DNA of 64,000 nt from Melieria omissa. Taxonomy: Eukaryota; Arthropoda; Insecta; Diptera; Ulidiidae. Shown piece by piece: positions 1 through 10,630 of this stretch. The notes below the pieces were generated by a model that saw only the letters and a list, made by a program, of their open reading frames with translations, searched no databases and was not told the DNA's origin. The translations under genes were made by a program, and so were the position numbers. Each line of letters opens with the position of its first letter. Position 1 is the first letter of the stretch. The stretch is from assembly GCA_963971225.1 (NCBI GenBank), contig OZ020267.1, forward strand, positions 30,767,798 to 30,831,797. Reading direction: 5' to 3'.

Positions 1-510
1 ATAATCTATTGAGCTCAACTAAAGCTCTGGAAAGATGAGTATTTAGCGCGTAATTCCTTATTCCTTATTTTACAAAGCCCACATAATACGGCACAGGATT
101 GTGAAGGACTTTTAGCTGGAATTAAAGAAGATCCTGACTAGAAGAGCAGGACAATTTACAGGAAAATTATTAATATGAAAAATTAAGAATAGATACTTCT
201 TCTGCTTTGAAGGAATTTTAACTTCATGAGCTTAAACCGTGAGGTATAGGAGGGGATAGGATTCACGAAACCAAACAAAAGTTTAGACACCGCCTTTGAG
301 CCAGAGTCACATCCTGATTAAAACTGGACAGTAGCCATGATTTAGTGCAAGATTTTTCGATTTTAAAGACAGCAACTTGACTTTTTACAGGAACCCCAGT
401 TAGAACGATGTGCCTCCTCCTGGCAGTCATAGAGGGCACTCACAATGGGCACTAATGCCTCAGAATAAAAGTACTGGTCTTCCATACAGGCCCTCTGAAC
501 CTAATCAAAC
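1..510 (+). repeat. Dispersed repeat, probably a non-LTR retrotransposon 3' region
   Basis: About 175 bases from position 15 align by eye with 16250-16405 in the same orientation (shared stretches include GCGCGTAATTC, ACGGCACA and GAATTAAAGAAGAT). Both copies later carry CACAATGGGCAC and a CTAATCAAA segment. The CACAATGGG motif occurs in the 3' ends of the RNase H-bearing non-LTR family elsewhere in the window, so I infer a related 3' end. No intact frame is visible and the left boundary lies outside the window. Confidence 0.45.
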
Positions 511-2443
511 CTAACACGAATCCTAAGTTACAATTATATTCCAAATGGAGAGGTCAATGGGGTTTCGACAGTACATTTTGATTATTGGTTTGTAGAAACC
601 CAAAAGTTGACAACCTTATTACTCTGGTCGTATGGGAGACGCCCTCTGGTGGTGAATTTCTGAACCTTCATTAATTTTGTATTTTTTGTACTCAAGAATG
701 TTGGCGATCGTTGAATAAATAATTTACATCTGTTCATTAGTTTCCGAGATACGATGTTTTCTCGCTTACTTCACTACTACATTTACAAGTGGGGAGTCAA
801 TGGCATAGAAAATGGCCAATTTTGTATGGCAGCCCCCTTAAGACTTGCAGATAGCGCATAGGTATGTTTGAAAGAAACATTCGGAAGGGAAAATAAATGG
901 GTGTCGGTCATACATTTGACACATCTGGGGGCAACCAGGGAGCAGTGGGAGCCTATTGTGTAAAAACGACCATTTTGTATGAGAACCCCTTTAAGGGTTG
1001 AAGATGGGGTATAAATATGTTTGAAAGAAATGTTCAGTACAGAAAACTAATGGGGGTCAGTCATAGATTTTAACCCTCTAAGAGCAACTTCAGACCAGCT
1101 GTGGAGCAATTTGTCGAATTTCCCAGCGTTTTTGTGAACTTTGATCTCGATGCGACGCCATTAAGGGCCAACATTTTTTGGCTCTTGCACTTTTTCACCA
1201 AACCGCATAAAATGAAAGGTTGCGGAGCATCGAGAACCTATTTTTAAGAATCTCCATACAATACTAAATCATGTCTACTGGACTGCCCTCTTTTCATACT
1301 CCGAGCTAATGTCATGTAGGGGAAAGCGGGTCTTAGGATTACCTGCGGTAGGTGATTGGGAACCTACCCTGGCAGAAGAACACAAACGATTAACATTACC
1401 AACACAAAGCAATGTCTTGTGAAGGCCCTATGCTCCCGAGAGGAGAAGAGCAAGTAAAACAAGCTATGGAAGTGGCTCTTTAAAACGGACTCCTGACCAC
1501 TGAGCGCACCATACAACAGTCCAATGACCCAATAATGGCTACTGTTCCATAATTGCTACTGCTGAGGCAATGAAATCGGCTCAGGGCTCTGAAGTTATTT
1601 GATTCACCTATAGTTTAGCCTGGACCAAGTTTTTCTAAAAATTTCATTCTTATGAACATTTCATCATCCACTGTCTGTTTGCCTGACGAAGACAGGCAGA
1701 CATGTCTGCCTGATAGTTTGATTAATTAAATTTTTTTCCAGTAGCATCAAATTATTCTGTGCGTCTTTAGTTGTAGACAAATTAAGTCAGCAATGACTCA
1801 AATTTGTTTTTATAACATTTTATAGGCCACCAGCCACCTGCCACCTTAGTCTCACCGCTCCTACAATGCTGAGCTCTACTTAAAAAAATCTCTTAAATTT
1901 TTCAACTTAAATTTAAAATTTGTGTTGCAAAAATACTACTTTATGGGCCACAACAGCAAATTAAAAATTGTTATTAACGTAAAACTACTCAATAAAAATT
2001 AAGCCGGCACAACAAAGTCGCTTAGAATCAGCATCAAAATTTCAATGAAGCATAGCCAATGCAAAAACACATTTGCCGTAAATTAAATCAAAACATGCAC
2101 AATTCTCATAGAAAAACCTGTTTCATCCATAGCTCAGACACACATACAAACTAATATGCAAAATTAAAATTTATAAACTCTCAAAACGTTCAACGTTGCC
2201 AAAACACTATCGACCTTTGACAGCAAAGTTGGAAGCACACAGTAGACTTTAGTACCATTTCAACGCTTCATTTGTTGATGCGGTTTTGTATTTTAATTTT
2301 AAGTAATAAAAAAGTAGGGAAATGTATAAAAATATGGCAAATTAAAGATATTAAAATGTTGTAAAGCTATTTTATGATATTCGCTTTAAGGAGACTTTGG
2401 ACTTGGGACAAATGTTTGTTACGAATTATAAAAGTAATTAAAG
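511..2443. other. No gene seen; small tandem duplication and AT-rich DNA
   Basis: No supported coding sequence. A two-unit tandem duplication of about 153 bp lies at 810-1090: TTTTGTATG recurs at 820 and 973, and TATGTTTGAAAGAAA at 863 and 1016. From about 1740 the DNA is AT-rich and apparently single copy. Confidence 0.5.
1693..1712. repeat. Perfect 20-bp palindrome
   Basis: CAGGCAGACATGTCTGCCTG is its own reverse complement over all 20 bases. A third, imperfect copy of the arm (TGCCTGACGAAGA) lies just upstream. Palindromes this long are uncommon by chance, but no function can be assigned. Confidence 0.85.
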
Positions 2444-3416
2444 TAGGGGAAAGTGGGGTAATGACGGCATAGTTTTCATTTAGCATCAAAACATATCCAA
2501 AAATTGATATTTTTGATCAAATCAGAGTTAAGAGCACAACTAGAACACATATGCTAATAAAGTGTATCGGCAGATTTCAAAAATTCTGATTTTAACTATA
2601 AAAAATTAGAATCTATAAAAAAAGTTGGGTTTTGTCATTTAGAAAAATGGTGGGGTAATGACGGCCACTCAAAAAAACCGACCAGAAATCGCACAAATAT
2701 CAACACAAATCGCTGTGAATGCTTAATAAAGGCTCCGTGAAGAAAAACAAATGGAAATTTGACATTTTTGTAATCGTAACTTTATTGATAGCTCACAAAA
2801 AGCGGAAGAGAAACGAAATTGAAACATATTGAAAAAAATGCCTCAAACTTACAATACAACGACTGGGACTTGTGAGAATGTATAGTGCAGAATAGCTATA
2901 CCGTCTAGAACGACTGGACAAGCAGTGGATCTCTTTAAATGGCATTAAAGGCCTCAATGATAAAACAAATATCATCATGCGGATTCCAAAAATACTTCTT
3001 AATGACATGGCCGTCGTTACCCCACCTCTAGTGGCCGTCATTCCCCCACTGACCTCATTTTGCGCAAGCATGCAGTACAAATAAACTATGCAAGACACAT
3101 GACAAATTTTACTTGATTTAGAAAGCTAATATCAATAGCAACATTTTAACATATTTACCTTGATTGTGTAGCTGAAAGTTTTGACGAAATAATCGATATT
3201 TTGAACACCTTATAAAACTTTCGAGTAGTTACGTATCGGCACTGGTCTGGAACTACAAGTTATAATAAATCCACACACTTCAGCTTCTACTTAAAAACAA
3301 GCTTACGGAACAAGCTTTCTGTTACAGTAAACGGTTTAGACCTACGTCAACTTTAAGTACCAAAAATGGTGATGGCCGTCATTACCCCATGGCCGTCATT
3401 ACCCCACTTTCCCCTA
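2444..3416. mobile_element. 973-bp terminal-inverted-repeat element, non-autonomous
   Basis: The left end TAGGGGAAAGTGGGGTAATG (continuing ACGGC) is the exact reverse complement of the right end, giving 25-bp terminal inverted repeats. The core GGGGTAATGACGGCC also recurs inside: once direct near 2650, inverted near 3020-3040, and twice in tandem at 3373-3410. It encodes no recognisable protein. A solo LTR abuts the right end, so the target duplication cannot be read; the outermost TA could itself be a TA duplication. The superfamily is not recognised. Confidence 0.7.
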
Positions 3417-3417
3417 T

Positions 3418-3924
3418 TGTTACGAATGCTAGTTCCAGCGGGATAGTACGTATCTCTGGATTGCGTAATTTGAAATAAACAAAACACACTTAGATTCTCA
3501 AACGAAGTCAATAAAAACCAACAATCGCTTTATCTCACCAATTTCACACTTTACTGTCTTTACACTTAATTATTTGCTTAATTACTCCGTGTGGCACCTT
3601 CACTTGTCTAAACCAAGACTGACTCGCTGCGCCGCACCCGGCTGCCTTTTATACCTGTCCGGTTATCGCGCAGATCGTTCTTGCGCATTCCGGAGTGGAC
3701 TTAAGGTTTCCATGATGATCGCGAGCCGTCATTGCCAGGTTGGACTAAAAGTTTCCCTTATTATCGCGGCCATCATTGCCAGGTTGGACTAAAAGTTTCC
3801 CGTATTATCGCGGCCATCATTGGCCAGGTTGAACTAAAAGTTTCCATCATTGCCAGGTTGAATTATAGCACGGCGCGTAGCGACAGGGTTGCTTTGCACA
3901 GCGACAGACTGTCTTATCGTTACA
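3418..3924 (-). mobile_element. Solo LTR, Ty3/gypsy-like (copy 1)
   Basis: Read on the minus strand it starts TGTAACGATAAG and ends CATTCGTAACA, so it has TGT...ACA ends. U3 contains four units of about 44 bp (GGAAACTTTTAGTCCAACC plus a GCGGCCAT-type core), then TATAAAAGGCAGCC, a TCAGTC initiator and a poly(A)-type region. The flanking four bases are CTAT and GTAT, an imperfect duplication. No internal retrotransposon sequence is attached, so it is a recombination-derived solo LTR. The gypsy-like call rests on the 4-bp duplications of the sister copies. Confidence 0.8.
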
Positions 3925-6108
3925 GTATTGTTTAGTGTTTATTTCTAAGATAAATAAATTAATTATCTTCTTCTTCTTTCAAGCCCATGTGGCATTTCAT
4001 GCAGTTTTCTTAGTATGTACAATAGATTGCATGTTTGTTTGTTTGTCATATTGCTTTGGATTCTCGTCATCCAGGTGTGTTGAGGTCTTTTCGGTTTCAC
4101 TGTAGCGATTTTCATTGCGGTTCTTGTCATAAATGTTCTAGAGAACTTACTTTCACTTGACAAGGAAAAGCTGAGAACCATGATCAGCGCCTTCACTGGT
4201 CATGGTTTATTAGGCATTCACATTCATTTCTAGAATGGATGGCGTAGAGAAGAAAGTCAACAACAAAAAATCCCTTGTGTCGGGTCTCATCCAAAAGCTG
4301 ATATAGGCGTGAAACTAGGGGTCATTCACAGTAACTTGACATACTCAATTTATCATTTTGTGATTCTATGTCTCTTTAAAATGTCTTAAAAATTTGAGGA
4401 ACATACAAATTTGACATTTTTTTTTAGTATTTTCATTTTTTACGCAAATGATGACGAAAGAGGAAACTTGAAGCTTTTAATGAATCCGTTAAAAAAAAAT
4501 ATGTTTTGGATCGCGGTTTGTAATATAATACTTTTAATTTTTATTCTTTCAAACCTTTATTGATTTGGAATTAAAAAAATAAGAATTTCGCATGGAAAAA
4601 GCTTATGCATGCTTATGTCTATAAAATTAAATAGAAGCTTACTGACATAAAGAACATATTAGTTGACTTAAAAGTCTTAAAATGTTGCTAGTGACACCTG
4701 CCCCACATTGTGTTTCCAGCCTAATATGCACATGTGCGATTATATCAATTTACTTCAAAACCAGTTTGCTGCTTAATTTCCATTGTTCAGTGATTTTAGA
4801 AATATTCCGCTGTAGTTTTTCTGTGTTCTATGCTATTTAGATTTTATTGCTGGCGCTGTTGTTGACGCATCGTATTCGAAATTAAGCGCAAAAATGCAAA
4901 ACTCATGACACACATATGTATGTTTGTACTACATGCATGTAGCCAAGTCGCTGTCGCTGACTGTTGGGCGGCCACTAGTCGCAATACTTTGACTATTGAA
5001 GACAAAACTTTGATTAAATTTAATAAACCCTTAGCACCTAACTAAAGTCTGTCTCGAAGCTTTAACGTCTGTGGACAAGGAGTGCAACCATTTCCAATTC
5101 AAAGCCTAACAAAGCCAAATTATGTCTTCAAGTCGCCGCTCATTACGTGCAAACTTCCTGCGACGCTCACAAATTTCACTGGCATGCGCCATGCTTCATT
5201 AACCCCTTAACCCGCACAAATCACTGTGCCCAACCAATACGCTTTGTGTCAAAATATCGCTGCGTCTTTATGCTTTGGCACTCTTTGACATGTTTTGGCA
5301 TTTTGATTGGAACCCTTTTTTGTGTAATATTTTGTTTATAATTACTTTTTTGTAAATGCTTCAAGTAGACCGGAACATTGCGGCAACGGTTGTGTTAATG
5401 ATGGGAAAATTAACGCTAATGGAAAGTTTCATATACAAAAAAGCAACACAGGCACTGGTTGGCTTCTTGTTTTGCTGTGCGTGTGTGTGTTTGATTTTGA
5501 CTTATTGACATTTTGTGCTCAGCCATCTTCCGTGCAAAATTTGTATCAAGTTGAAAATGTTTTTCCATGCCTCCAGCTCGAAGCTGAGTGCTTCCGATTT
5601 GTTGAAGCAGTAAATACGGATTTAAGCATCCAACCACCAGCGTCATCATTATTTAAGTGTGTATGCGTATTTGTAGCATTTTTGCATTAACATTTTAAAT
5701 GTTTAAATTATTGCTAACGATTTCAGTTGAGGGCAGCATTTGTTTTTTGCTATTTGGTGTTTTTTTCTTGCCATGGAACGAGGCTTTTTGTTAACTCCGA
5801 AACGTTTTCAATTAATCGCAAAAACTGGTTAGTTTATTTTAGATGTTTTCTCTCTAAAATTCTTTGTGCTTAAACCATAACTATTAATTATATTAGTAAA
5901 GAAACATAGCATGAAATGTTTTCATTGTTAAGTGTTGAACAATTATTTTATAACCATTTCAAAATTAACATTTTCGTTGTTAATGATTCAATTTAACTTC
6001 ATGCTGCCATTAATTACAGACTCTTTACTGTTTACTAATTTCAACAGTAGCGCCAGCAGGATTTTATTTTGAAATGAGGATTTCATACACAACGTTTGAG
6101 GCAAATAT
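3925..6108. other. No gene seen; apparently single-copy DNA
   Basis: AT-rich DNA with CA/GT-rich patches. Short open frames here lack start context, splice signals and recognisable composition. Nothing else is supportable. Confidence 0.45.
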
Positions 6109-6460
6109 TGTAACGATGGGGCACTATGTTGCTGTGCTATGCATGAATGTTTTACGGGCATACTTTTAGGCACGGACTTTAGAGTACGGCAGGCTTGCTA
6201 TAATTTCGATATGGCAAGGATGGTTCGCGATGGTAATGGGATGTGCGAGAACGATGCGAGAACAATCGGCGCGATAATCAGCGCAGAGGACGAGTCTTAT
6301 TTGAGCAGTAGCAAGTATGAAGATAAGCACAGTGTAAATTTGTAAATAAAGTGATTGTTGGTTTCTGACTGCGTTTTGCGCTGAGTAATTGAAGTGGTTT
6401 TATTTTCAAGCACAATCCAGAGAGACGAAAGCCTAAAGAATTAAACTCATTTTCGTAACA
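6109..6460 (+). mobile_element. Solo LTR, Ty3/gypsy-like (short subtype)
   Basis: Starts TGTAACGATG and ends TTTCGTAACA, 352 bp, with a perfect 4-bp target duplication ATAT on both sides (6105-6108 and 6461-6464). It shares the downstream AATAAAGTGATTGTTGG segment and the CAATCCAGAGA segment with the longer LTRs, but U3 differs and lacks the 44-bp units. It is closely related to 39330-39707. Confidence 0.85.
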
Positions 6461-7371
6461 ATATCATTTGAAACCATATTTGTCACCCAAAATATTAGTA
6501 GCAAACAGATATTTTGTAGTTTTGAACCTCTAGAACTTTTCTTTGCGTGCGCCACTGCTTTTCAATTTGGCAATTCTGAATTTTCTTCGATCTACTTGTT
6601 GCGTTAAGAAAGGTGCGTGGGAACATTGCATTTTGAGTGAGTTTTGCGTACAATTATTGGACTCGATTCCATTTGAAACCATATTTTGCACCAGCAATTT
6701 TTGGTTTTTGGACAGTAATATCCTCAATGTGATATCCTGATGTAAGTCAGAGAACACATAGAATCGAATAGAATTTGGTGGGGTTTGTTGCACTGAGACC
6801 ACAACTGATTTATAGTGCCCCTTACAAATTGTTAGAGAACATCGCCTAGACCCACTGACTAAATGAAGCTCAGTAACTCATAGGGGTTTACGTGCTTGAT
6901 GTTCTCTTCTCTAAGACGGAACTGGCCAGATAGCGTATCCTGCAATGCAGAGAACACATTGAAACAAAGCAGAATGAGTTATAGGACGTCCCTAACCAAA
7001 CGGAGTGCAAATAATTACTTCTGAAGACTTGTACCATGGGTCTGTCTTAGCATTTCCACTGTGGAAACAATGATCAGCAACTGAATAGACACACTTCATC
7101 CGAGACAATGAGTGGAGGCAACTAATTGCTGACCCTAAGGCTTACATTTTCATTAATCAGGGAAAAAGATATCTAGGACTTGGACAGGGTTCGTACCACA
7201 CCACTGGAAAGCATTGCCAGGTTCGTTTGATGCTCACGTTTTGTCTCGACCTATAAAACAAAAAACAAACCTTTGTTAGGCGAGGAAAAGAAGAACACCC
7301 GAAATTACGTTTTCTTACATCTTGGTTACTTTTCTAAAATAAATATTTTACTAGTAAAATTTCGGTCAAAT
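6461..7371. other. No gene; fragment of the CAGTGGCG MITE family near 6546
   Basis: GTGCGCCACTG at about 6547 is the end motif of the MITEs at 26331 and 54541. Nearby ATTCCATTTGAAACCATATT resembles their interior. The matching second end was not found, so this is a fragment. The rest shows no coding signal. Confidence 0.4.
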
Positions 7372-7440
7372 GGCAACCGTGAATCGAACCTGGGCCTCTG
7401 GCATGTAAAGTCTGCGCGCAACCAATTCTGCTATCGAGTT
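7372..7440 (-). repeat. tRNA-derived (SINE-like) sequence
   Basis: On the minus strand it reads as a tRNA-like unit with A-box-like TAGCAGAATTGG and, about 40 bases on, B-box-like GGTTCGATTCA preceded by CATGCCAGAGGCCCA. The same linker CATACCAGAGGCCC occurs at 19773-19850. The T-stem does not pair well and no acceptor stem forms, so it is not a working tRNA gene but a tRNA-derived repeat or pseudogene. Confidence 0.45.
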
Positions 7441-7480
7441 TGGTAAACCGCATTGAAGCTATGTATCAAAGATGCTGAAA

Positions 7481-8788
7481 TATAGGGTTTTCCAACAAGA
7501 GGTGTTATTTTGAATCACCCGGTATTTCGGTAGCTGTCACTTTTGAAGCTTTTATTCTTTGACATTTGACAAGAAGATACTACGCCATTACTAAAAATGG
7601 AACGATACACGCTTCAACAACGCATTGAAATTATTAAAATTCACTACAAAAATGGTGAAAATCTTGCAGTCACAGTTCGCAAAACTAAAGCATTTTTGGG
7701 TCGTCGTGAAGCACCTTGTCGGACCGCAATACAGAAAGTGATGGAAAAATACGAGCTGTTGGGACAAGTTAGTGATGAGAAGAATAAAACCCGTGCACGT
7801 CGCTCAAGAACAACTGAGAATATTGCTGCTGTAGCCCAAAGTGTTGAAGAAAACCCAGGTTTGTCGATTCCTCGTCGTTCTTTGGAATTGGGCATTCCAA
7901 AACCGTCATTACACCGTATTTTGCATAAAGACTTGGGTCTTAAGGCTTATAAAGTTCAGTTAACACAAGAACTCAAGCCGACCGATCATCAACAACGTCG
8001 TGTATTTGCTGATTGGGTCCTTGAAATGCATGAAAATGATCGGGAATTCCATTGAAAAATCATCTTGACTGATGAGGCCAATTTCTACCTCGGTGGCTAC
8101 GTCAACAAGCAAAATTGTCGCATCTGGGGCTCGGAAAACCCAAGATTTATTGTTGAGAAGCCTCTCCATCCTCAACGTGTGACTGTTTGGTGCGGTTTAT
8201 GGTCCGGCGGGGTCATTGGACCTTACTTTTCGAAAATGAGGTTGGATCAACAGTTACGGTGAATGGATTGCGCTATCGAGAGATGATTAGTGATTTTTTA
8301 TGGTCGGAGTTGGATGGTATTGATCTGGACAACGTTTACTTTCAACAAGACGGCGCTACGTGCCACACAAGCAACGAAACCATTGCTCTTTCACGGGAAA
8401 AGTTTCCGGAGCGTGTTATCTCTGGAAGAGGTGATCACAATTGGCCACCGAGATCTTGTGATTTAACACCTTGCGACTTCTTCCTTTGGGGCCATGTGAA
8501 AGATAAGGTGTACGCCACCAGTCCAGCGTCGATTCAAGACCTCAAAGATAGAATTCGTGAGGCTATCGAGGACACAGGGCAGCCACTTTGCGATTTGGTT
8601 ATGGAAAATTTCATGAACACGATATGGTCCTGTAAGCGTGGTCGTGGTGGCCATTTGACTGATGTTGTTTTTCATTGTTAACGGCATACCTTCCTCTTTA
8701 TTATGAAATAAACATCCGATCATTTATCTCAAAAATTGCAATTTTTCTTTGAATACCAAAATAACACCTTTTGTTGGAAAACCCTGTA
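7481..8788 (+). mobile_element. Tc1/mariner-superfamily transposon, about 1.3 kb
   Basis: Near-perfect 31-bp terminal inverted repeats (left begins TATAGGGTTTTCCAACAAGA; right, inverted, begins TACAGGGTTTTCCAACAAAA) end in TA, the usual target of this superfamily. They enclose one transposase frame. A truncated sister copy of the right end lies at 29198-29440. The element is full-length at both ends but its gene is broken, so it could move only with transposase supplied from elsewhere. Confidence 0.92.
7597..8681 (+). pseudogene. Broken Tc1/mariner-superfamily DDE transposase
   Basis: The frame opens at the ATG at 7597 with a helix-turn-helix region (MERYTLQQRIEIIKIHY). It runs 152 codons to an in-frame TGA at 8053-8055, then continues (ILTDEANF, first catalytic Asp; CRIWGSENP) until a one-base frameshift near 8228. 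The rest is read in the next frame: FQQDGATCHT (second Asp), then PPRSCDLTPCDFFLWG (third Asp, 36 residues later by my count), ending RGGHLTDVVFHC at 8681. The catalytic Asp residues survive, so only the stop and the frameshift inactivate it. It resembles the insect transposases often labelled Tc3-like; the exact family needs a search. Confidence 0.9.
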
Positions 8789-9262
8789 CATGCCGTTCCT
8801 ATTTTTGTTCTACTTTGAAGATTGTCAAGACTGTAGTGAGTAAACTCAGACATGGACAGCTCCCATAAGTTCAACATTTTAATGCTTCAAATCGCAATAA
8901 GACTCCTTTTAAAGCAATTTTCTTTTTTTTTTAAACAATGCACCCATATTAGTTTTCATAGTGAATGCCGACAAGATTTTGAATTTGTACTTAATTTTAC
9001 ATATTTATGCGCCACTTGTTGCCGTTGTCGCCGACAATGCTATCATGTCATGTCCGTTCGTAACACTATCGCTGGCCGCCGACGCAGTTCAATGCACATT
9101 CTCGCCCCACATGCGCCGACTTCTTTACTCGTAATGTGCGTGTAACTAGTCAGCTGTAACTGTCGGCTGCTCAACTCAACTCAACTCGACCGACGACCAT
9201 GACGACGCCATGCGTATTCATAGATTGCGGTGTATTGCTCAACTCGATTGCATGCGAATTAC
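8789..9262. other. 3' flank of the protease homolog; no gene seen
   Basis: No supported coding sequence. A short CAACT repeat lies at about 9172-9187 (CTCAACTCAACTCAACTCG). Composition becomes GC-richer towards the downstream gene. Confidence 0.4.
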
Positions 9263-9268
9263 TTTATT
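9263..9268 (-). other. Poly(A) signal of the protease homolog
   Basis: The minus strand reads AATAAA here, about 60 bases past the TGA stop at 9330-9332. Spacing is normal for a short insect 3' untranslated region. Confidence 0.6.
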
Positions 9269-9329
9269 TATTTGAATGATTGTGTTTTTTGATTTGACAA
9301 GAACGGCGCCACATTCCCACGTCTCCAAC

Positions 9330-10133
9330 TCACACAAAGTACCCAGTATTCTGGATGCGTCTTTCCACCACATCCTCAATCCAGCTCAGGTGGCTGCTCA
9401 CTTTCACGTACTCGGCCGGCACGCCGCTCAGGCACGACTGCGGTGCGGAGAACACGCCCACCAGACGGGGCGCACGCGGCCAGTCCAACAACAGGCCGCC
9501 GCCCACCGTGTTCGTGCACGGCACCGTAACGCTGTTTCGCCAGCCGCCAGCGCACAGCTCCTCGGTGGCATTGAACCACGGGTACACCTCGCTGCAGCGT
9601 TGATTGCTCCACGTCTGGAACTCCCCGTACGCCTGCAGCAGTGTGCCCTGTCGCACGCCCGCCATCACAGCGTAGCTGCCGATCGCGCCGCCCTCGAAGG
9701 CCAATGCAACGGGCGCCACCTGTGTGCCGAACTGCAGCGCCGACGGCAAACATATCAGCGCCAGGTTGACCCGCGCGTGTGCGTACACATTGCCCGCGGC
9801 CGGCATGCTGATGATGTGCGACTGCGGCTCCGGCTGCGCCGACATGTTCACATTCAGCCGATTGAACATGAGCGTGAGCTGGGCCGTGGGCAGCGTCGAT
9901 GCGCAGCTGGCAGCGGTCAGCACCCAGCGCGGCATCAGCACGGAGCCGCTGCAGTAGTGGCCATGCGTCGATTGGGCAACGTGTATGCCCACGTGGTGCG
10001 GGAACTGGCGCAGGCTCTGCAGCAGCGTTGCGTTGATGATGCCGTTGCGTTGAGCCAGCGTCTGCGCTTGTGGCGTGGCGAACAGCAGCAGCAGCGTGGC
10101 CGCCACCAGCAGCAGTGCTTTCGTTTCTGACAT
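9330..10133 (-). CDS. Secreted non-catalytic serine protease homolog (S1A fold)
   Basis: A 267-residue intronless frame. The start at 10131-10133 (MSETK) is chosen because a signal peptide follows at once (LLLVAATLLLLFATPQAQ, about residues 7-24) and the upstream open part overlaps the promoter and has no ATG. The S1 protease fold is clear: FPHHVGI (about 44-50), YCSGSVLMPRWVLTAASC (60-77), ELCAGGW (192-198), and cysteines pairing as C61-C77, C180-C194 and C206-C234. All three catalytic residues are changed: His to Ser76 (TAASC for TAAHC), Asp to Asn123 (NLALI), Ser to Val210 (TNTVGGG for GDSGG). It therefore cannot cleave by the usual mechanism. Known insect homologs of this kind act as cofactors, decoys or binding proteins; which role applies here is unknown. 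C128 has no usual partner. The frame is strikingly GC-rich against its surroundings. Confidence 0.93.
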   Translation of the reverse strand: MSETKALLLVAATLLLLFATPQAQTLAQRNGIINATLLQSLRQFPHHVGIHVAQSTHGHYCSGSVLMPRWVLTAASCASTLPTAQLTLMFNRLNVNMSAQPEPQSHIISMPAAGNVYAHARVNLALICLPSALQFGTQVAPVALAFEGGAIGSYAVMAGVRQGTLLQAYGEFQTWSNQRCSEVYPWFNATEELCAGGWRNSVTVPCTNTVGGGLLLDWPRAPRLVGVFSAPQSCLSGVPAEYVKVSSHLSWIEDVVERRIQNTGYFV

Positions 10134-10158
10134 TGTATGGTTTGGTTTCGCAGCTGCG

Positions 10159-10194
10159 ACTGAAGTGTGAAAAGTCGAGAAATGCGCTTTTATA
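10159..10194 (-). promoter_or_regulatory. Core promoter: TATA box and initiator of the protease homolog
   Basis: On the minus strand TATAAAAG (10187-10194) is followed by the arthropod initiator TCAGT (10159-10163). The initiator A lies about 33 bases from the first T of the TATA box, as expected. The predicted 5' leader is only about 28 bases before the ATG. This supports the MSETK start and a compact, strongly regulated gene. Confidence 0.8.
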
Positions 10195-10199
10195 TGGGG

Positions 10200-10630
10200 A
10201 ACCACGTTGCCCTCATTGCATCACTCAGAGTTGGGGTTTAAGAATCGCAAATGTTTTATTGTTTGCTGTTATTGATAAAACTTGAATGGCTGACTGCGAG
10301 AATCAGTTGAGTTTTACTTGGAAACTGTTGATGTTTCTTGCTAAAAATATATTTATTTATACTATCAGTTGGGATTTTTTTCATTCAACAATCGATAAAA
10401 TAGGGCAACGCTTATTATACGTGAACGTTGCTGACAAGCGCGAAAGATAAGTGAATCCCCTCACTGATTAAACAAGCTGATGCCTTGTAGAATATTGTTC
10501 GGGTACGGGCGAATTGCAGAATAAATTTTATAAACACCCATGTATTCAGTGTAAAGAAGAATCGGAAATCAATAAACAAGGAAAGAAAAAAGAAATTTGT
10601 TCAAATGTATTTGAACAAAATAGTCACATG
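10200..10630. other. Upstream flank of the protease homolog
   Basis: No gene seen. This would hold upstream control sites of the protease homolog, but no specific site can be named from the bases. Confidence 0.35.

Noticed and set aside
605..785. Possible LTR followed by a primer-site-like TTACAAGTGGGG
   Set aside because: Only one side was seen; no paired terminus, duplication or second copy in the window.
9276..10130. 284-codon plus-strand frame across the protease homolog
   Set aside because: It is the antisense shadow of the GC-rich minus-strand gene; the product is an arginine/histidine/alanine-rich string without a family.
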